A stretch of DNA of 64,000 bases from Oceanospirillum sanctuarii (lineage in GTDB: Bacteria; Pseudomonadota; Gammaproteobacteria; Pseudomonadales; Halomonadaceae): positions 1 to 64,000 of the forward strand of contig NZ_MTBA01000007.1 in assembly GCF_002150805.1 (NCBI RefSeq). The letters are read 5' to 3'. The position numbers were made by a program, and so were the translations under genes. The notes beneath the pieces are model-generated. The model was not told the origin of the DNA. It saw only the letters and a list, made by a program, of their open reading frames with translations, and did no database searches. Within the stretch, counting starts at the first letter, position 1. Each line of letters opens with the position of its first letter. This document shows, one piece after another, positions 36,432 to 44,285 of this stretch.

Positions 36432-37406
36432 GTGTACTTTGTAAACGCTTCCCGATTGTCTTATCTACTGATGTCTGCGTTGACCCTGTTTGTTCTGGTG
36501 GCAGCAGCCATTTTTTCTCCTGCAGCCGTAGCCAGCGATAAACGTCTGCAGGTGGGTATCGCGCTGCATCCCTACTATAGCTATGTGGCGGAAATTGTCG
36601 GTGATCGGGCGGATATCCTGCCGCTGGTGGAATCCGGCTTTAACCCGCACAGCTACGAGTTGCAGCCATCGGATCTGAATCGTCTGATGAAGATGGATGC
36701 CCTGGTACTGAACGGCATTGGCCATGACGAATTTGCGGTTCACGCGGTAGAAAAGCTGGTCTCCAGCCAACCCGCACTGGCCGACAAGCTGACGCTGATC
36801 TACGCCAACAAAGATGTACCTCTGCTGGCCGCAGCCAATACCCGTAACGCCTGGAACCCGCACAGTTTTGTTTCTATTGATGCGGCTATCCGCCAGATCT
36901 ACACCATCGCCCGTGAACTGGGGCAACTGGATCAGGCTAATGCCCGTTTCTATCAGAAGAATGCCATGGGCTTTGCCCGTAAGCTGCGTCAGCTGAAAAA
37001 CCAGCATCTGAAAGCTTTTCAGGGTAAAGATCTGAGCGGTATCCGAATCGCCAGTACCCACAACGCTTATGGCTACTTTCTGCAGGAGTTCGGTATCAGC
37101 ATCGATACCGTGATCGAACCCGCCCATGGGGTTGAACCCAGTGCGACTCAGCTGCAGAAAACCATCGAACGCATCCGCGAAGCCAACGTGAATCTGCTGT
37201 TCACCGAGCTGGATATGGATAACCGTTATGTGAAAACCATTGAAGCGTCCACTGGTGTGCGTCTTTATCACTTCTCCCACATGACCTTTGGTGAATTCGA
37301 AAAAGATAAGGTCTACCGGGAGATGGAGCAGAACCTGATCACCTTAACCCAGGCACTGAATCAGGCCTTGTCTGATGCCGGTAAAGAAAGCGGTAAGGAG
37401 GGCTGA
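36432..37406 (+). CDS. ZnuA-like metal-binding periplasmic protein
   Basis: 324 residues from GTG 36432, placed by AGGAG at 36421-36425. Signal peptide to about residue 35. Ligand positions of cluster A-1 binding proteins are present: NPHSYE (His73), NPHSF (His144), STHNAYGYF, and the acidic residue in LLFTELDMDN. It lacks the histidine-rich loop of true ZnuA. The metal may be zinc, manganese or iron; the Fur context favours iron or manganese. ATG of the ATPase gene overlaps its stop. Confidence 0.88.
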   Translation: MYFVNASRLSYLLMSALTLFVLVAAAIFSPAAVASDKRLQVGIALHPYYSYVAEIVGDRADILPLVESGFNPHSYELQPSDLNRLMKMDALVLNGIGHDEFAVHAVEKLVSSQPALADKLTLIYANKDVPLLAAANTRNAWNPHSFVSIDAAIRQIYTIARELGQLDQANARFYQKNAMGFARKLRQLKNQHLKAFQGKDLSGIRIASTHNAYGYFLQEFGISIDTVIEPAHGVEPSATQLQKTIERIREANVNLLFTELDMDNRYVKTIEASTGVRLYHFSHMTFGEFEKDKVYREMEQNLITLTQALNQALSDAGKESGKEG

Positions 37407-38290
37407 TGAACGCTTATGCATCCACTGATGCCGGTTTTATGGTCGAAGGGCATGAAGTTAAAGGCCCATCCATTGAACTGGATCAGCTCAGTCTCAGCTT
37501 TGGTGAGCATCAATTGTTCCAACCGGTCAGCATGACGTTGGCAGCGGGTAAGCTACACATGCTGACCGGAGCCAACGGTGCCGGTAAGTCATCACTGCTG
37601 AAATGTATGGCGGGGCTGATGCCTCATCAGGGGGATATCTTCTGGCATTGGCCTGTTGGTTTGGATAGCGGTTTGGATAGTAGTTCGGAACGTGACCTGC
37701 GTGAGGCTCAGCAGGAATCGCAGAAGGTTGCTTATATTCCTCAGCTGGAAGCCTTTGATGCCACGCTGCCGATCACGGTGGAAGATTATTTGCTGGCGAG
37801 CATTCAGCCTAAGGTCTTTTTCCGTCGCCCAGCGGACAAGGAGCAGCAGCGTCTGGCTCTTTTGCTATCTACCGTTGGGCTGGATCAGAAGAGCCAGCGC
37901 AAAATTGGTCAGTTGTCCGGTGGAGAACGCCAGCGTCTGCTGTTCGCCCGCGCACTGGCTCAGGGAGCCAGCCTCTGGTTTCTGGATGAGCCCATGAACG
38001 GTCTTGACCAGAAAGCACAGCAGCAGATTCTGCAACTGATTCTCCAACTGAAAGCGGATGGCTGCACTCTGGTGATGGTGCATCACGATCCGGCTTTTGT
38101 AGAAGCCTATGCGGATCATGAGGTTCGGGTTGTTGATGGACACGTGATTGATGGGCGGGTTGTTGGTGGCCCTGAGGTTGAAGGTGCTGAGGTTGAAGGT
38201 GCTGAGGTTGAAGGTGCTGTACTTGATGGTCGAATGACGGTTTCCGGTGTTGATAAGAAAGCCGATCAGAAAAAGAAGGTGACCCTATGA
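37406..38290 (+). CDS. Metal ABC transporter ATPase with repeat-bearing tail
   Basis: 294 residues. Walker A TGANGAGKSSLLK, Q-loop region AYIPQLEAFD, signature LSGGERQRLLFARAL, Walker B SLWFLDEPMNGLD and H-loop MVHHD are all present, so it should be active. An insert (GLDSGLDSSSERDL) made of a 12-bp tandem repeat (37658-37681) lies before the Q-loop, and the C-terminus carries three copies of EVEGA. Overlaps both neighbours by a few bases: fully coupled. Confidence 0.92.
   Translation: MNAYASTDAGFMVEGHEVKGPSIELDQLSLSFGEHQLFQPVSMTLAAGKLHMLTGANGAGKSSLLKCMAGLMPHQGDIFWHWPVGLDSGLDSSSERDLREAQQESQKVAYIPQLEAFDATLPITVEDYLLASIQPKVFFRRPADKEQQRLALLLSTVGLDQKSQRKIGQLSGGERQRLLFARALAQGASLWFLDEPMNGLDQKAQQQILQLILQLKADGCTLVMVHHDPAFVEAYADHEVRVVDGHVIDGRVVGGPEVEGAEVEGAEVEGAVLDGRMTVSGVDKKADQKKKVTL
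38174..38218 (+). repeat. Three 15-bp tandem repeats inside the ATPase gene
   Basis: Three identical copies of GAGGTTGAAGGTGCT at 38174, 38189 and 38204, in frame, encoding EVEGA three times. Multiples of three keep the frame, so copy number could vary without loss of the protein. Confidence 0.9.
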
Positions 38291-39186
38291 GCCTACAGCA
38301 ATTACTGGCCGATGCTGTGGCCGCAGGCTGGCTGCCGGAAGTATTTCAGTACCCCTTTGTCACCTACGCCCTGATCGCTGCGGTGATGGTGGGGCCTTTA
38401 TTGGGTGCATTAGGCACGCTGGTTGTTGTAAAGCGGCTGGCCTTTTTCTCCGAAGCGGTTGGCCATGGTGCGCTTACCGGTGTTGCCGTTGGTATTCTGC
38501 TGGGAGAGCCCGCGACTCAGCCTGTGGCCGCACTGTTCGGTTTCTGTATGAGTTTTGCCCTGATTCTGCACTGGGTAAAAAGCCGTACTCAGGTGCCTTA
38601 CGATGCTTTGGTGGGTGTATTTCTTGCCTTTGCTATCGCCCTGGGTGCTGCGCTTCTGCTTTATGTCGCCAAGAAGGTGAACGTGCATATTCTGGAGAAT
38701 GTGCTCTTTGGTTCCATTCTGACCGTCACACCAGCTGACCTGATGTTGCTGGGTGGTATCAGTGTTATCAGCTGGGTGCTGATCTGGCGCTACGGCAATC
38801 AGGCGCTGATGTCGGCACTTCAGCCTGACTTGGCGCGGGTTCAGGGAGCCGGTGGCCGCAAAACCAACGTCACCCTGCTGGATTACGGCTTTGTGCTGCT
38901 GATCGCGCTGATTACCGTTGCTGCCGTGAAAATTATCGGGGCGGTTCTGGTGGGGGCACTGCTGTTGATTCCGGCAACCACAGCTCGTCTGATCAGTTCG
39001 AATCTGCGCAGTTTCTTTATCCGCACGCTGATGATCTCAACCGGTTGCTGCGTGGCAGGTGTGGTTCTGCCGATGGCGCTGGAGATACCGATTCCATCCG
39101 GAGCGGCCATTGTGCTGCTGGCCAGTAGTGTGTTTCTGCTGGTAGTGCTGTTTCGTCAGCTGGGCTGGAGTCAGCGACTTGCCTGA
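38287..39186 (+). CDS. Metal ABC transporter permease (ZnuB/MntB type)
   Basis: 299 residues with about eight hydrophobic helices, ABC-3 family. Seen: GALGTLVVVKRLAFFSEAVGHGALTG, the conserved region, and a coupling-like SILTVTPAD loop. Overlaps the ATPase stop (ATGA). Together with 36432-38290 it forms a complete importer. Confidence 0.9.
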   Translation: MSLQQLLADAVAAGWLPEVFQYPFVTYALIAAVMVGPLLGALGTLVVVKRLAFFSEAVGHGALTGVAVGILLGEPATQPVAALFGFCMSFALILHWVKSRTQVPYDALVGVFLAFAIALGAALLLYVAKKVNVHILENVLFGSILTVTPADLMLLGGISVISWVLIWRYGNQALMSALQPDLARVQGAGGRKTNVTLLDYGFVLLIALITVAAVKIIGAVLVGALLLIPATTARLISSNLRSFFIRTLMISTGCCVAGVVLPMALEIPIPSGAAIVLLASSVFLLVVLFRQLGWSQRLA

Positions 39187-39286
39187 GTGTTTTTTTCGAG
39201 CCTTTTTTAAGTTTTTCGAGAGCTTTTGAATCTTTTACTGAGCTTTTTTAATCGTACCGATACGCCCATTTTGTAGCGGAGTCCTT

Positions 39287-40234
39287 ATGTTTGAACACGC
39301 ATCTACATCTCATCGCACAAAAGAAACTCTGCTGCCTGACGCCCGGGAAAAATCCCTGTGGCAGCAGATCCAGCGTCATCTGCCTTCGCTGTTGCTGGCG
39401 GTATTGGTGCTGGGTTCTGCTTCTCTGTTGATGAGTCGTCAATCATGGGCTGCAGAGGCCCGAACCCTCACCCAAACAGAACAAACCGAGAATCTGGCAA
39501 CGGTTTTGCCGGTTGCGCATCTGTTAAGTCGTGCTCTCTTGGCCGATACCGGTGTGCAGGTGGATTACCTGCCGTCCAAACGCTATCCCGTCAGCCGTAT
39601 CGGTTACTGGATCGATAAAAAACTGCCGGAGGAGTTATCTGCTCTGCCCGCCTATCAGGCGGTTGCTGAAGTGGCTTCGGTCTGGCCGCAGGGTGCGGTT
39701 TATCCCACTCTGCGCCAGCGCAATATTGGTGTGATTCCGGTGGACTTTGCTGTGCAGATCAAACCGGAGGGGGCACGAATCAGCCGTTCCGTCGATGAGC
39801 AGGCACTGGATTTCTTCTGGCTGAACAGTGCCAACCTTAAGATGATGACGGCGATTCTGGCGGATGATTATGCCCGCATCTGGCCTCAGCATCAGGCGGT
39901 GATTCAGCGAAATCAGCAGCAGGCTTTGAATGCCATTACCGCCTATGCGCTCAAACTGGATGAAACCTTATGGCAGCAAGGCTGGGATGGTGTCTGCAGT
40001 GAGGATGAAGCGTTGCAGCCGATGTTGCAGAGTTTAAGTCTGCCGTTGCTCGCTAAGGACAAGACTGAAGATCTGACAGGGTTCCGTTGTCTCTGGATTG
40101 AAGAGGGCAAAAAGCAGGAGGCTGACAAGGCAAAAGATACCTGGACACTGAACGGCTTAAACCGTTTTGAGAAGGCGAATCTGGCGCTCTGGTTAGAGGA
40201 TAACCTGAAGCGACTGGAGCGGGTGTCCGGTTAA
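39287..40234 (+). CDS. Degenerate ZnuA-like binding protein, metal ligands lost
   Basis: 315 residues; GGAG precedes ATG 39287. An unusually long, charged N-terminal part before the hydrophobic signal (about 33-55). By eye, DFFWLNSANLKMMTAILADDYARIW fits the ZnuA segment D-P-H-x-W-L-D-P, and RYPVSRIGYW the N-P-H-S-x-E segment, but the histidines are missing. It may be a regulator or partner of the transporter. This alignment is by eye only. It is the last gene of the cluster, before the terminator at 40284-40312. Confidence 0.6.
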   Translation: MFEHASTSHRTKETLLPDAREKSLWQQIQRHLPSLLLAVLVLGSASLLMSRQSWAAEARTLTQTEQTENLATVLPVAHLLSRALLADTGVQVDYLPSKRYPVSRIGYWIDKKLPEELSALPAYQAVAEVASVWPQGAVYPTLRQRNIGVIPVDFAVQIKPEGARISRSVDEQALDFFWLNSANLKMMTAILADDYARIWPQHQAVIQRNQQQALNAITAYALKLDETLWQQGWDGVCSEDEALQPMLQSLSLPLLAKDKTEDLTGFRCLWIEEGKKQEADKAKDTWTLNGLNRFEKANLALWLEDNLKRLERVSG

Positions 40235-40283
40235 TTCAACGCATTTAATGAGCTATATGTGCTAACCGGTTCCAATAGCCCTC

Positions 40284-40312
40284 AAAGCCAGCCATGTGCT
40301 GGCTTTGTTTTT
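40284..40312. terminator. Rho-independent terminator of the metal cluster
   Basis: AAAGCCAGC, CATGT, GCTGGCTTT, G, TTTTT. Confidence 0.85.
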
Positions 40313-40329
40313 ATCAGGGGTTACATGTC

Positions 40330-40827
40330 TTATTGAAGACGAACGCCCTGCTGTATCTCACCAAGACCGGCAATGCTGAACTCCGAAAAACAGATACCGG
40401 CAGGAGTTTCAAACTGCATCATCAGCTTTGGGTCGTGGCTGGCGTGGTGAATCCGCTGGCGGAAACCCTGAAACACCTGAGGCGCAGTCAGCATAAAGTG
40501 CGCTTCTTTATCCTGCATATACTGGCGGGCTTCGCTGCAGACCAGATAAGTCAGGCGACCGGCAACATTCAGTACAGTGTTATCGATATGGCGTACCTGA
40601 TGATGACTGAGTTCCGATGCGATATGCAGAATCAGATCACGGCTGAAGCTTAAAGCCAATGAGCCAACATGGTTGTTGATCTGCATATTCACCAGACCGG
40701 TAACAGCGCCCTGAGCCAGTTCGTGCTTTTTAAGCTTAATACGGCCCGGATGAGGTTTGTGGTGAGTGATACGGTTGAGCGTTTCCATCACCGAGTAGAG
40801 CACAGGGTTGATATAGTCCGCACGCAT
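40330..40827 (-). CDS. CheX-like chemotaxis phosphatase-family protein
   Basis: 165 residues from ATG 40827 (AGGTGG upstream). Seen: MRADYINPVLYSVMETLNRI, the CheX N-terminus; GLVNMQINNHVGSLALSF; and the helix VRHIDNTVLNVAGR. In CheX this helix holds ExxN, whose Glu and Asn remove phosphate from CheY. Here Asn87 is present but the Glu position is Thr84. It is therefore either inactive or uses Asp82. No other chemotaxis gene is adjacent. Confidence 0.7.
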   Translation of the reverse strand: MRADYINPVLYSVMETLNRITHHKPHPGRIKLKKHELAQGAVTGLVNMQINNHVGSLALSFSRDLILHIASELSHHQVRHIDNTVLNVAGRLTYLVCSEARQYMQDKEAHFMLTAPQVFQGFRQRIHHASHDPKLMMQFETPAGICFSEFSIAGLGEIQQGVRLQ

Positions 40828-40836
40828 AATATCCAC

Positions 40837-41356
40837 CTGCTAATCCATTTTTGGGGGTTCCGTTCTCTCCGCCTTTTGAGCGGTCAAACGGGTGGCTGAG
40901 TCAAATAATAGAATAATGACTTTATGATGTATCTATTAAATTACAATTAAAAAACATTTGCTCTAAACCGTTACAAAGACGCTGTTTTTGTAGCGAAATA
41001 CATCTGCTTTTGCCCTCGTTATACCGGTATTTTTCGTCAGCATAATTTCGGGGTAACCGTTTGAATCAACAGGTATTTATTTTGATCTGTGACGGGTTTT
41101 GACGGGGTTGTACTCAGAGATAGGTCGTAGGTTTTGGCCTTGCGGCACAGATCCCGCATCATTTTCTGAGCACGCGCTTTTTCGTCAAATTCAGTGGCTT
41201 GGGGAGCAAAAGCGGATCAGGTTTGCCGGTGGCTGACTAACCTGTGACAAAGTGCTCCTTAGGGAGGCTGGTAACCCGCTAGTTAATTAATAGAAAGCGG
41301 TTAACAGTCATTCGGTGAACAGTAGACATTTGCTGGCTTGATAAGTGGGAGCAGGG
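40837..41356 (-). other. Long intergenic region between CheX-like gene and phhB
   Basis: 520 bp. The first 200 bp are AT-rich, with no gene visible. At 41037-41250 the minus strand holds a possible frameshifted small gene, listed separately. Confidence 0.5.
41037..41250 (-). pseudogene. Possible frameshifted small gene
   Basis: On the minus strand AAGGAG (41260-41255) is followed by TTG at 41250 and product LSQVSQPPANLIRFCSPSH then stop. In another frame a hydrophilic, protein-like stretch runs EFDEKARAQKMMRDLCRKAK and on to a stop at 41037. A one-base shift around the CCCC at 41200-41204 would join them into about 70 residues. No family recognised. It may be a decayed gene, a sequencing error, or chance. 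Confidence 0.25.
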
Positions 41357-41701
41357 CTACCCCTGCTCGTAAATTTCATCGGTACGGGCGGCCATAATAA
41401 AGTCGTTTTTGTGCAGCCCCATAATCTTATGAGTCCACCAGCGGACGGTAACCTTACCCCATTCGGTGACGATTTCGGGGTGGTGGTTTTCTGCTTCCGC
41501 TAAGTCACCAACAGCATTGGTGAAGTTCAGGGCGGTTCGGAAATCCTTAAAGGTGTAAACGCGACAGATCTGGCGGATATCCTCATCCACCATCAGGTGC
41601 CATTCCGGAATTTCGTTTAGCAGATGCTCCAGCTCATCGCCGGTAACCCGGGGTGCATCGGCCCGGCAGGCCTCGCAGGAAAATTGGCTCAACTCGCTCA
41701 T
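41357..41701 (-). CDS. phhB: Pterin-4a-carbinolamine dehydratase
   Basis: 114 residues. Seen: AENHHPEI, the catalytic histidine motif, and [21 protein letters not shown]. It dehydrates 4a-hydroxytetrahydrobiopterin, normally regenerating the cofactor of phenylalanine hydroxylase; no phhA gene is visible here, so a role in molybdopterin or folate metabolism is also possible. The N-terminal cysteine pair (SCEAC) is a slight extension. Confidence 0.92.
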   Translation of the reverse strand: MSELSQFSCEACRADAPRVTGDELEHLLNEIPEWHLMVDEDIRQICRVYTFKDFRTALNFTNAVGDLAEAENHHPEIVTEWGKVTVRWWTHKIMGLHKNDFIMAARTDEIYEQG

Positions 41702-41813
41702 CGGCAGATCCTTCGGTGGTTGTTTTACTCAGGCCGCCTGCTGGTTACGATGAGTGCAGCGGGTGCCGTTTTATTTTCAAGATTAGTCGATTTTTCTCTG
41801 GGAGCAGGGAAAA

Positions 41814-41842
41814 CAAAAAAAGCCATGCCGTTTCCGGCATGG
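41814..41842 (-). terminator. Rho-independent terminator for the copper receptor gene
   Basis: Minus-strand AGCCATGCCG, GAAA-type loop, CGGCATGGCT, then TTTTTT. Confidence 0.85.
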
Positions 41843-41907
41843 CTGAGTGTTGAAAAGGAAAGTGGGATAGCCCCTGAGATACCAGCGCTTTGGTAAGGAG
41901 CCCGGGG

Positions 41908-43956
41908 TCAGAAGCTGTAATGCGCCTTCAGCCACAGGCTGCGCCCCGGCTCCATCACCTGAACCGGATCAGGGTTAAAGCTGTCATTGCGGCTTTCATG
42001 CAGGGTGTAGGCTTTGTCGAACAGGTTGTTGATACCGGCATCCAGCGTCAGGCTATCCAGCACCTGATAGCGGGCATCCAGATTCGCTACCCAGTAGGAA
42101 GGTGTTTCACGCACATCCTGACCGCCGCAGTCCGTGTCATCATAAAGGCAGACATCAGTCTGTTTGGCTGCGGATACCAGCTCCAGTCCTGCCTGCCAGT
42201 TGTTTTGCAGATAGCGTGCTTTAGCCCGCAGCTCCAGTGGTGAGATCTGTGACAGGGCTTCGCCGTTGTCATCGTTTTCACCCTGAATCCAGGCCAGTTG
42301 GGTACTAAACAGCCACTTCGCGTTGATGCGATGGCTGGCCTCCGCTTCAATGCCCATCAGGGTGGCATCCACATTGGTATAGCGATCTTTACCGGTCACA
42401 TTAGAGCGCAGAATATAATCATCGACCTTATTCATCCAACCGCTGACCGAGCCTTTGGCGGCTCCCATATTGACCGAGAGAATACCTTCCAGCTGGTGAT
42501 GCTTTTCCGGCTCCAGTTCAGGATTACCGATCCATTTTGAGGTAGCAATGTAGCGTTCAGTGGCATCAGCGGTGCGCACGCTGCGGGAGACGATGGTGTC
42601 CCACTGGAACAGAGCGTTGATGTTGTGACTCCACTGAGCAAAGCCGCCGATATTGGTTTCTGTCTGCTTCACCTTGCTGGTGCCGTAGAGATCTTCCGGT
42701 GTTTTGCCTGCTAAACCGCCTCCGGTAAAGGCTTCATCAGAGCGGCTGGCACTGGCTTCAACCTGATCGACCCGCAGACCACCTTTGAGTCGGTTGCTGC
42801 CGTTAATGGCTTTTTCTGCTTCAGCAAAGACTCCGATCTGGCGGATATTGGCATCCGGCCACTGAATCCCTGCGATCTTATCCATCATGGTTGGCAGTTG
42901 CTGGTTGGCGTTTCGGGTGTTGTCCTGCAGATCGAAACCCGCGAGCCAGTCGATACGGTTGGTCACGCCGGTCAGTACCAGACGACCACCCTGAGTGTCG
43001 GACGTTGAAGGGGCATCCATCTTCATGCTGGCGGTAAATTCACGCAGGCTGTAGTTGTCCATCATGTGTTCAACATCGCTGCGGTAGAGCTCGGCCTTCA
43101 GGGTCTTCAGACTACCTTCAGTAAAGGTATGATCCAGCTTCAGGCGAATGTTTTCTGCGCGGGCATAGGGGCTGTCCATACCGGCACCGGCGAAGAGCAC
43201 ATCGGTTTCCTCGGTTTTTTCAAAACTACCCTGCAGACGGGTGTTATTGCTGATGGCGTAACCGGCCATCAGGGTGCCGGACTGGCTCTGATACGCGGAA
43301 CGGACTTCGTCGCCGTTACCATCGTCATAGTTATCGCCTTCTGCGGTATGACCGATCACGCGGATATAACCCTGATCACTCCCTGCGGCAACATCCGCTG
43401 CCAGTTCCCATTTCTCGCCATTGGTTTCGTAGCTGCTGCTGACGGAGCCTGTAACCGGTTTGTCAGAGAAGCTTGGCCATTTTCGCTCAAACAGCACCGT
43501 ACCGCCGGAGCCGCCAGAGCCGTACTGAACCGTGCGGTTGCCTTTGATCACGGTGATCCAGTCATAACTGTCCACTGCGGTATAAGTGGTGGGCGGGTCC
43601 ATACGGTTAGGGCAGCCGCCGTGCAGATAAGCACCATCAAGTAAAACATTCACCGCCGTTTGTTTCTGGCCGCGAATAATCGGATCGATTGCGCGCCCGC
43701 CCATACGGGTGCCGGAGATACCATTGATACTCTTCAGCAGTTCGCCGCCATCGGTCACTGGAGCTGGTTGCACACTTTCCAGAGACTGACTCAGGATCTC
43801 CTGCTGTTGACCTTTGGTGATCTCGATAACAAGACCGGATTCCGAGGCCTTAACAGGAGATGTTTGCGGAGTGGTTTCAGCGTAAGCCAGAGAGAAAGAT
43901 GTACCGGTCAGAGCGGCAGTGATCGCCAGAGAAAGCAGGGAACGTGCGGGAGTCAT
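41908..43956 (-). CDS. TonB-dependent copper-type receptor (OprC/NosA-like)
   Basis: 682 residues. Signal peptide, plug with GISGTRMGGRAIDPIIRGQ and LDGAYLHGGCPNRMDPPTTY, the cysteine- and methionine-bearing stretch typical of TonB-dependent copper receptors, then a barrel ending SLWLKAHYSF. A paired cysteine loop (CLYDDTDCGGQD) lies near the end. Unlike the receptor at 27538 it has no Fur box in view, and its leader folds into a large stem-loop (43995-44067). It may import copper or a copper-chelator. Confidence 0.85.
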   Translation of the reverse strand: MTPARSLLSLAITAALTGTSFSLAYAETTPQTSPVKASESGLVIEITKGQQQEILSQSLESVQPAPVTDGGELLKSINGISGTRMGGRAIDPIIRGQKQTAVNVLLDGAYLHGGCPNRMDPPTTYTAVDSYDWITVIKGNRTVQYGSGGSGGTVLFERKWPSFSDKPVTGSVSSSYETNGEKWELAADVAAGSDQGYIRVIGHTAEGDNYDDGNGDEVRSAYQSQSGTLMAGYAISNNTRLQGSFEKTEETDVLFAGAGMDSPYARAENIRLKLDHTFTEGSLKTLKAELYRSDVEHMMDNYSLREFTASMKMDAPSTSDTQGGRLVLTGVTNRIDWLAGFDLQDNTRNANQQLPTMMDKIAGIQWPDANIRQIGVFAEAEKAINGSNRLKGGLRVDQVEASASRSDEAFTGGGLAGKTPEDLYGTSKVKQTETNIGGFAQWSHNINALFQWDTIVSRSVRTADATERYIATSKWIGNPELEPEKHHQLEGILSVNMGAAKGSVSGWMNKVDDYILRSNVTGKDRYTNVDATLMGIEAEASHRINAKWLFSTQLAWIQGENDDNGEALSQISPLELRAKARYLQNNWQAGLELVSAAKQTDVCLYDDTDCGGQDVRETPSYWVANLDARYQVLDSLTLDAGINNLFDKAYTLHESRNDSFNPDPVQVMEPGRSLWLKAHYSF

Positions 43957-43994
43957 GAAACAAATATCCTTACCAGATCTTATTATGAAGTCGC

Positions 43995-44067
43995 GCTAAT
44001 TCCGCCGATACGAACACAGGTTAGATTTGCGGATTGTGCATCCGTATCGGGAGGAATCGGAATTAGC
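43995..44067 (-). repeat. Large inverted repeat upstream of the copper receptor
   Basis: Arms GCTAATTCCG (43995-44004) and CGGAATTAGC (44058-44067), continued by CCGATACG (44005-44012) and CGTATCGG (44043-44050), with a seven-base bulge and a 30-base loop: 18 perfect pairs. It ends 38 bases before the receptor start, so it would be in the leader RNA. No T tract follows, so it is not a simple terminator. Confidence 0.85.
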
Positions 44068-44165
44068 AACTGCTAATGGTTGGCGAGGATTTTAGAGATC
44101 GGAGTAAGAATGAAAATGTGGCCTGATGTCACATTAGGCAGAGTGTCGCAGCGACAATTTGCCGC

Positions 44166-44227
44166 AAAAAAAAGCAGGATCTGGTGCTCAACGCATCATA
44201 AAAGATGCTAACTGAACAGGATCCTGC
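44166..44227 (-). terminator. Probable terminator, long-loop, for the 279-aa membrane-protein gene
   Basis: Minus strand: GCAGGATC, a loop with an inner GCATC/GATGC hairpin, GATCCTGC, then eight T. It is 59 bp after the stop of the gene at 44286. Confidence 0.6.
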
Positions 44228-44285
44228 CAAATGGTTTTTTGCGAGTAAAACGGGTAAATCTTTGAAGCGGGTATAGCGTTAGGGA

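Larger units (their letters stand above)
43957..44285. other. Intergenic region between receptor and membrane-protein genes
   Basis: 329 bp holding the leader stem-loop (43995-44067) and the long terminator (44166-44227). I see no further gene. Confidence 0.5.

Noticed and set aside
36465-37280. 271-codon minus-strand frame opposite the binding-protein gene
   Set aside because: Opposite strand of a clear ZnuA-like gene with intact ligand motifs.
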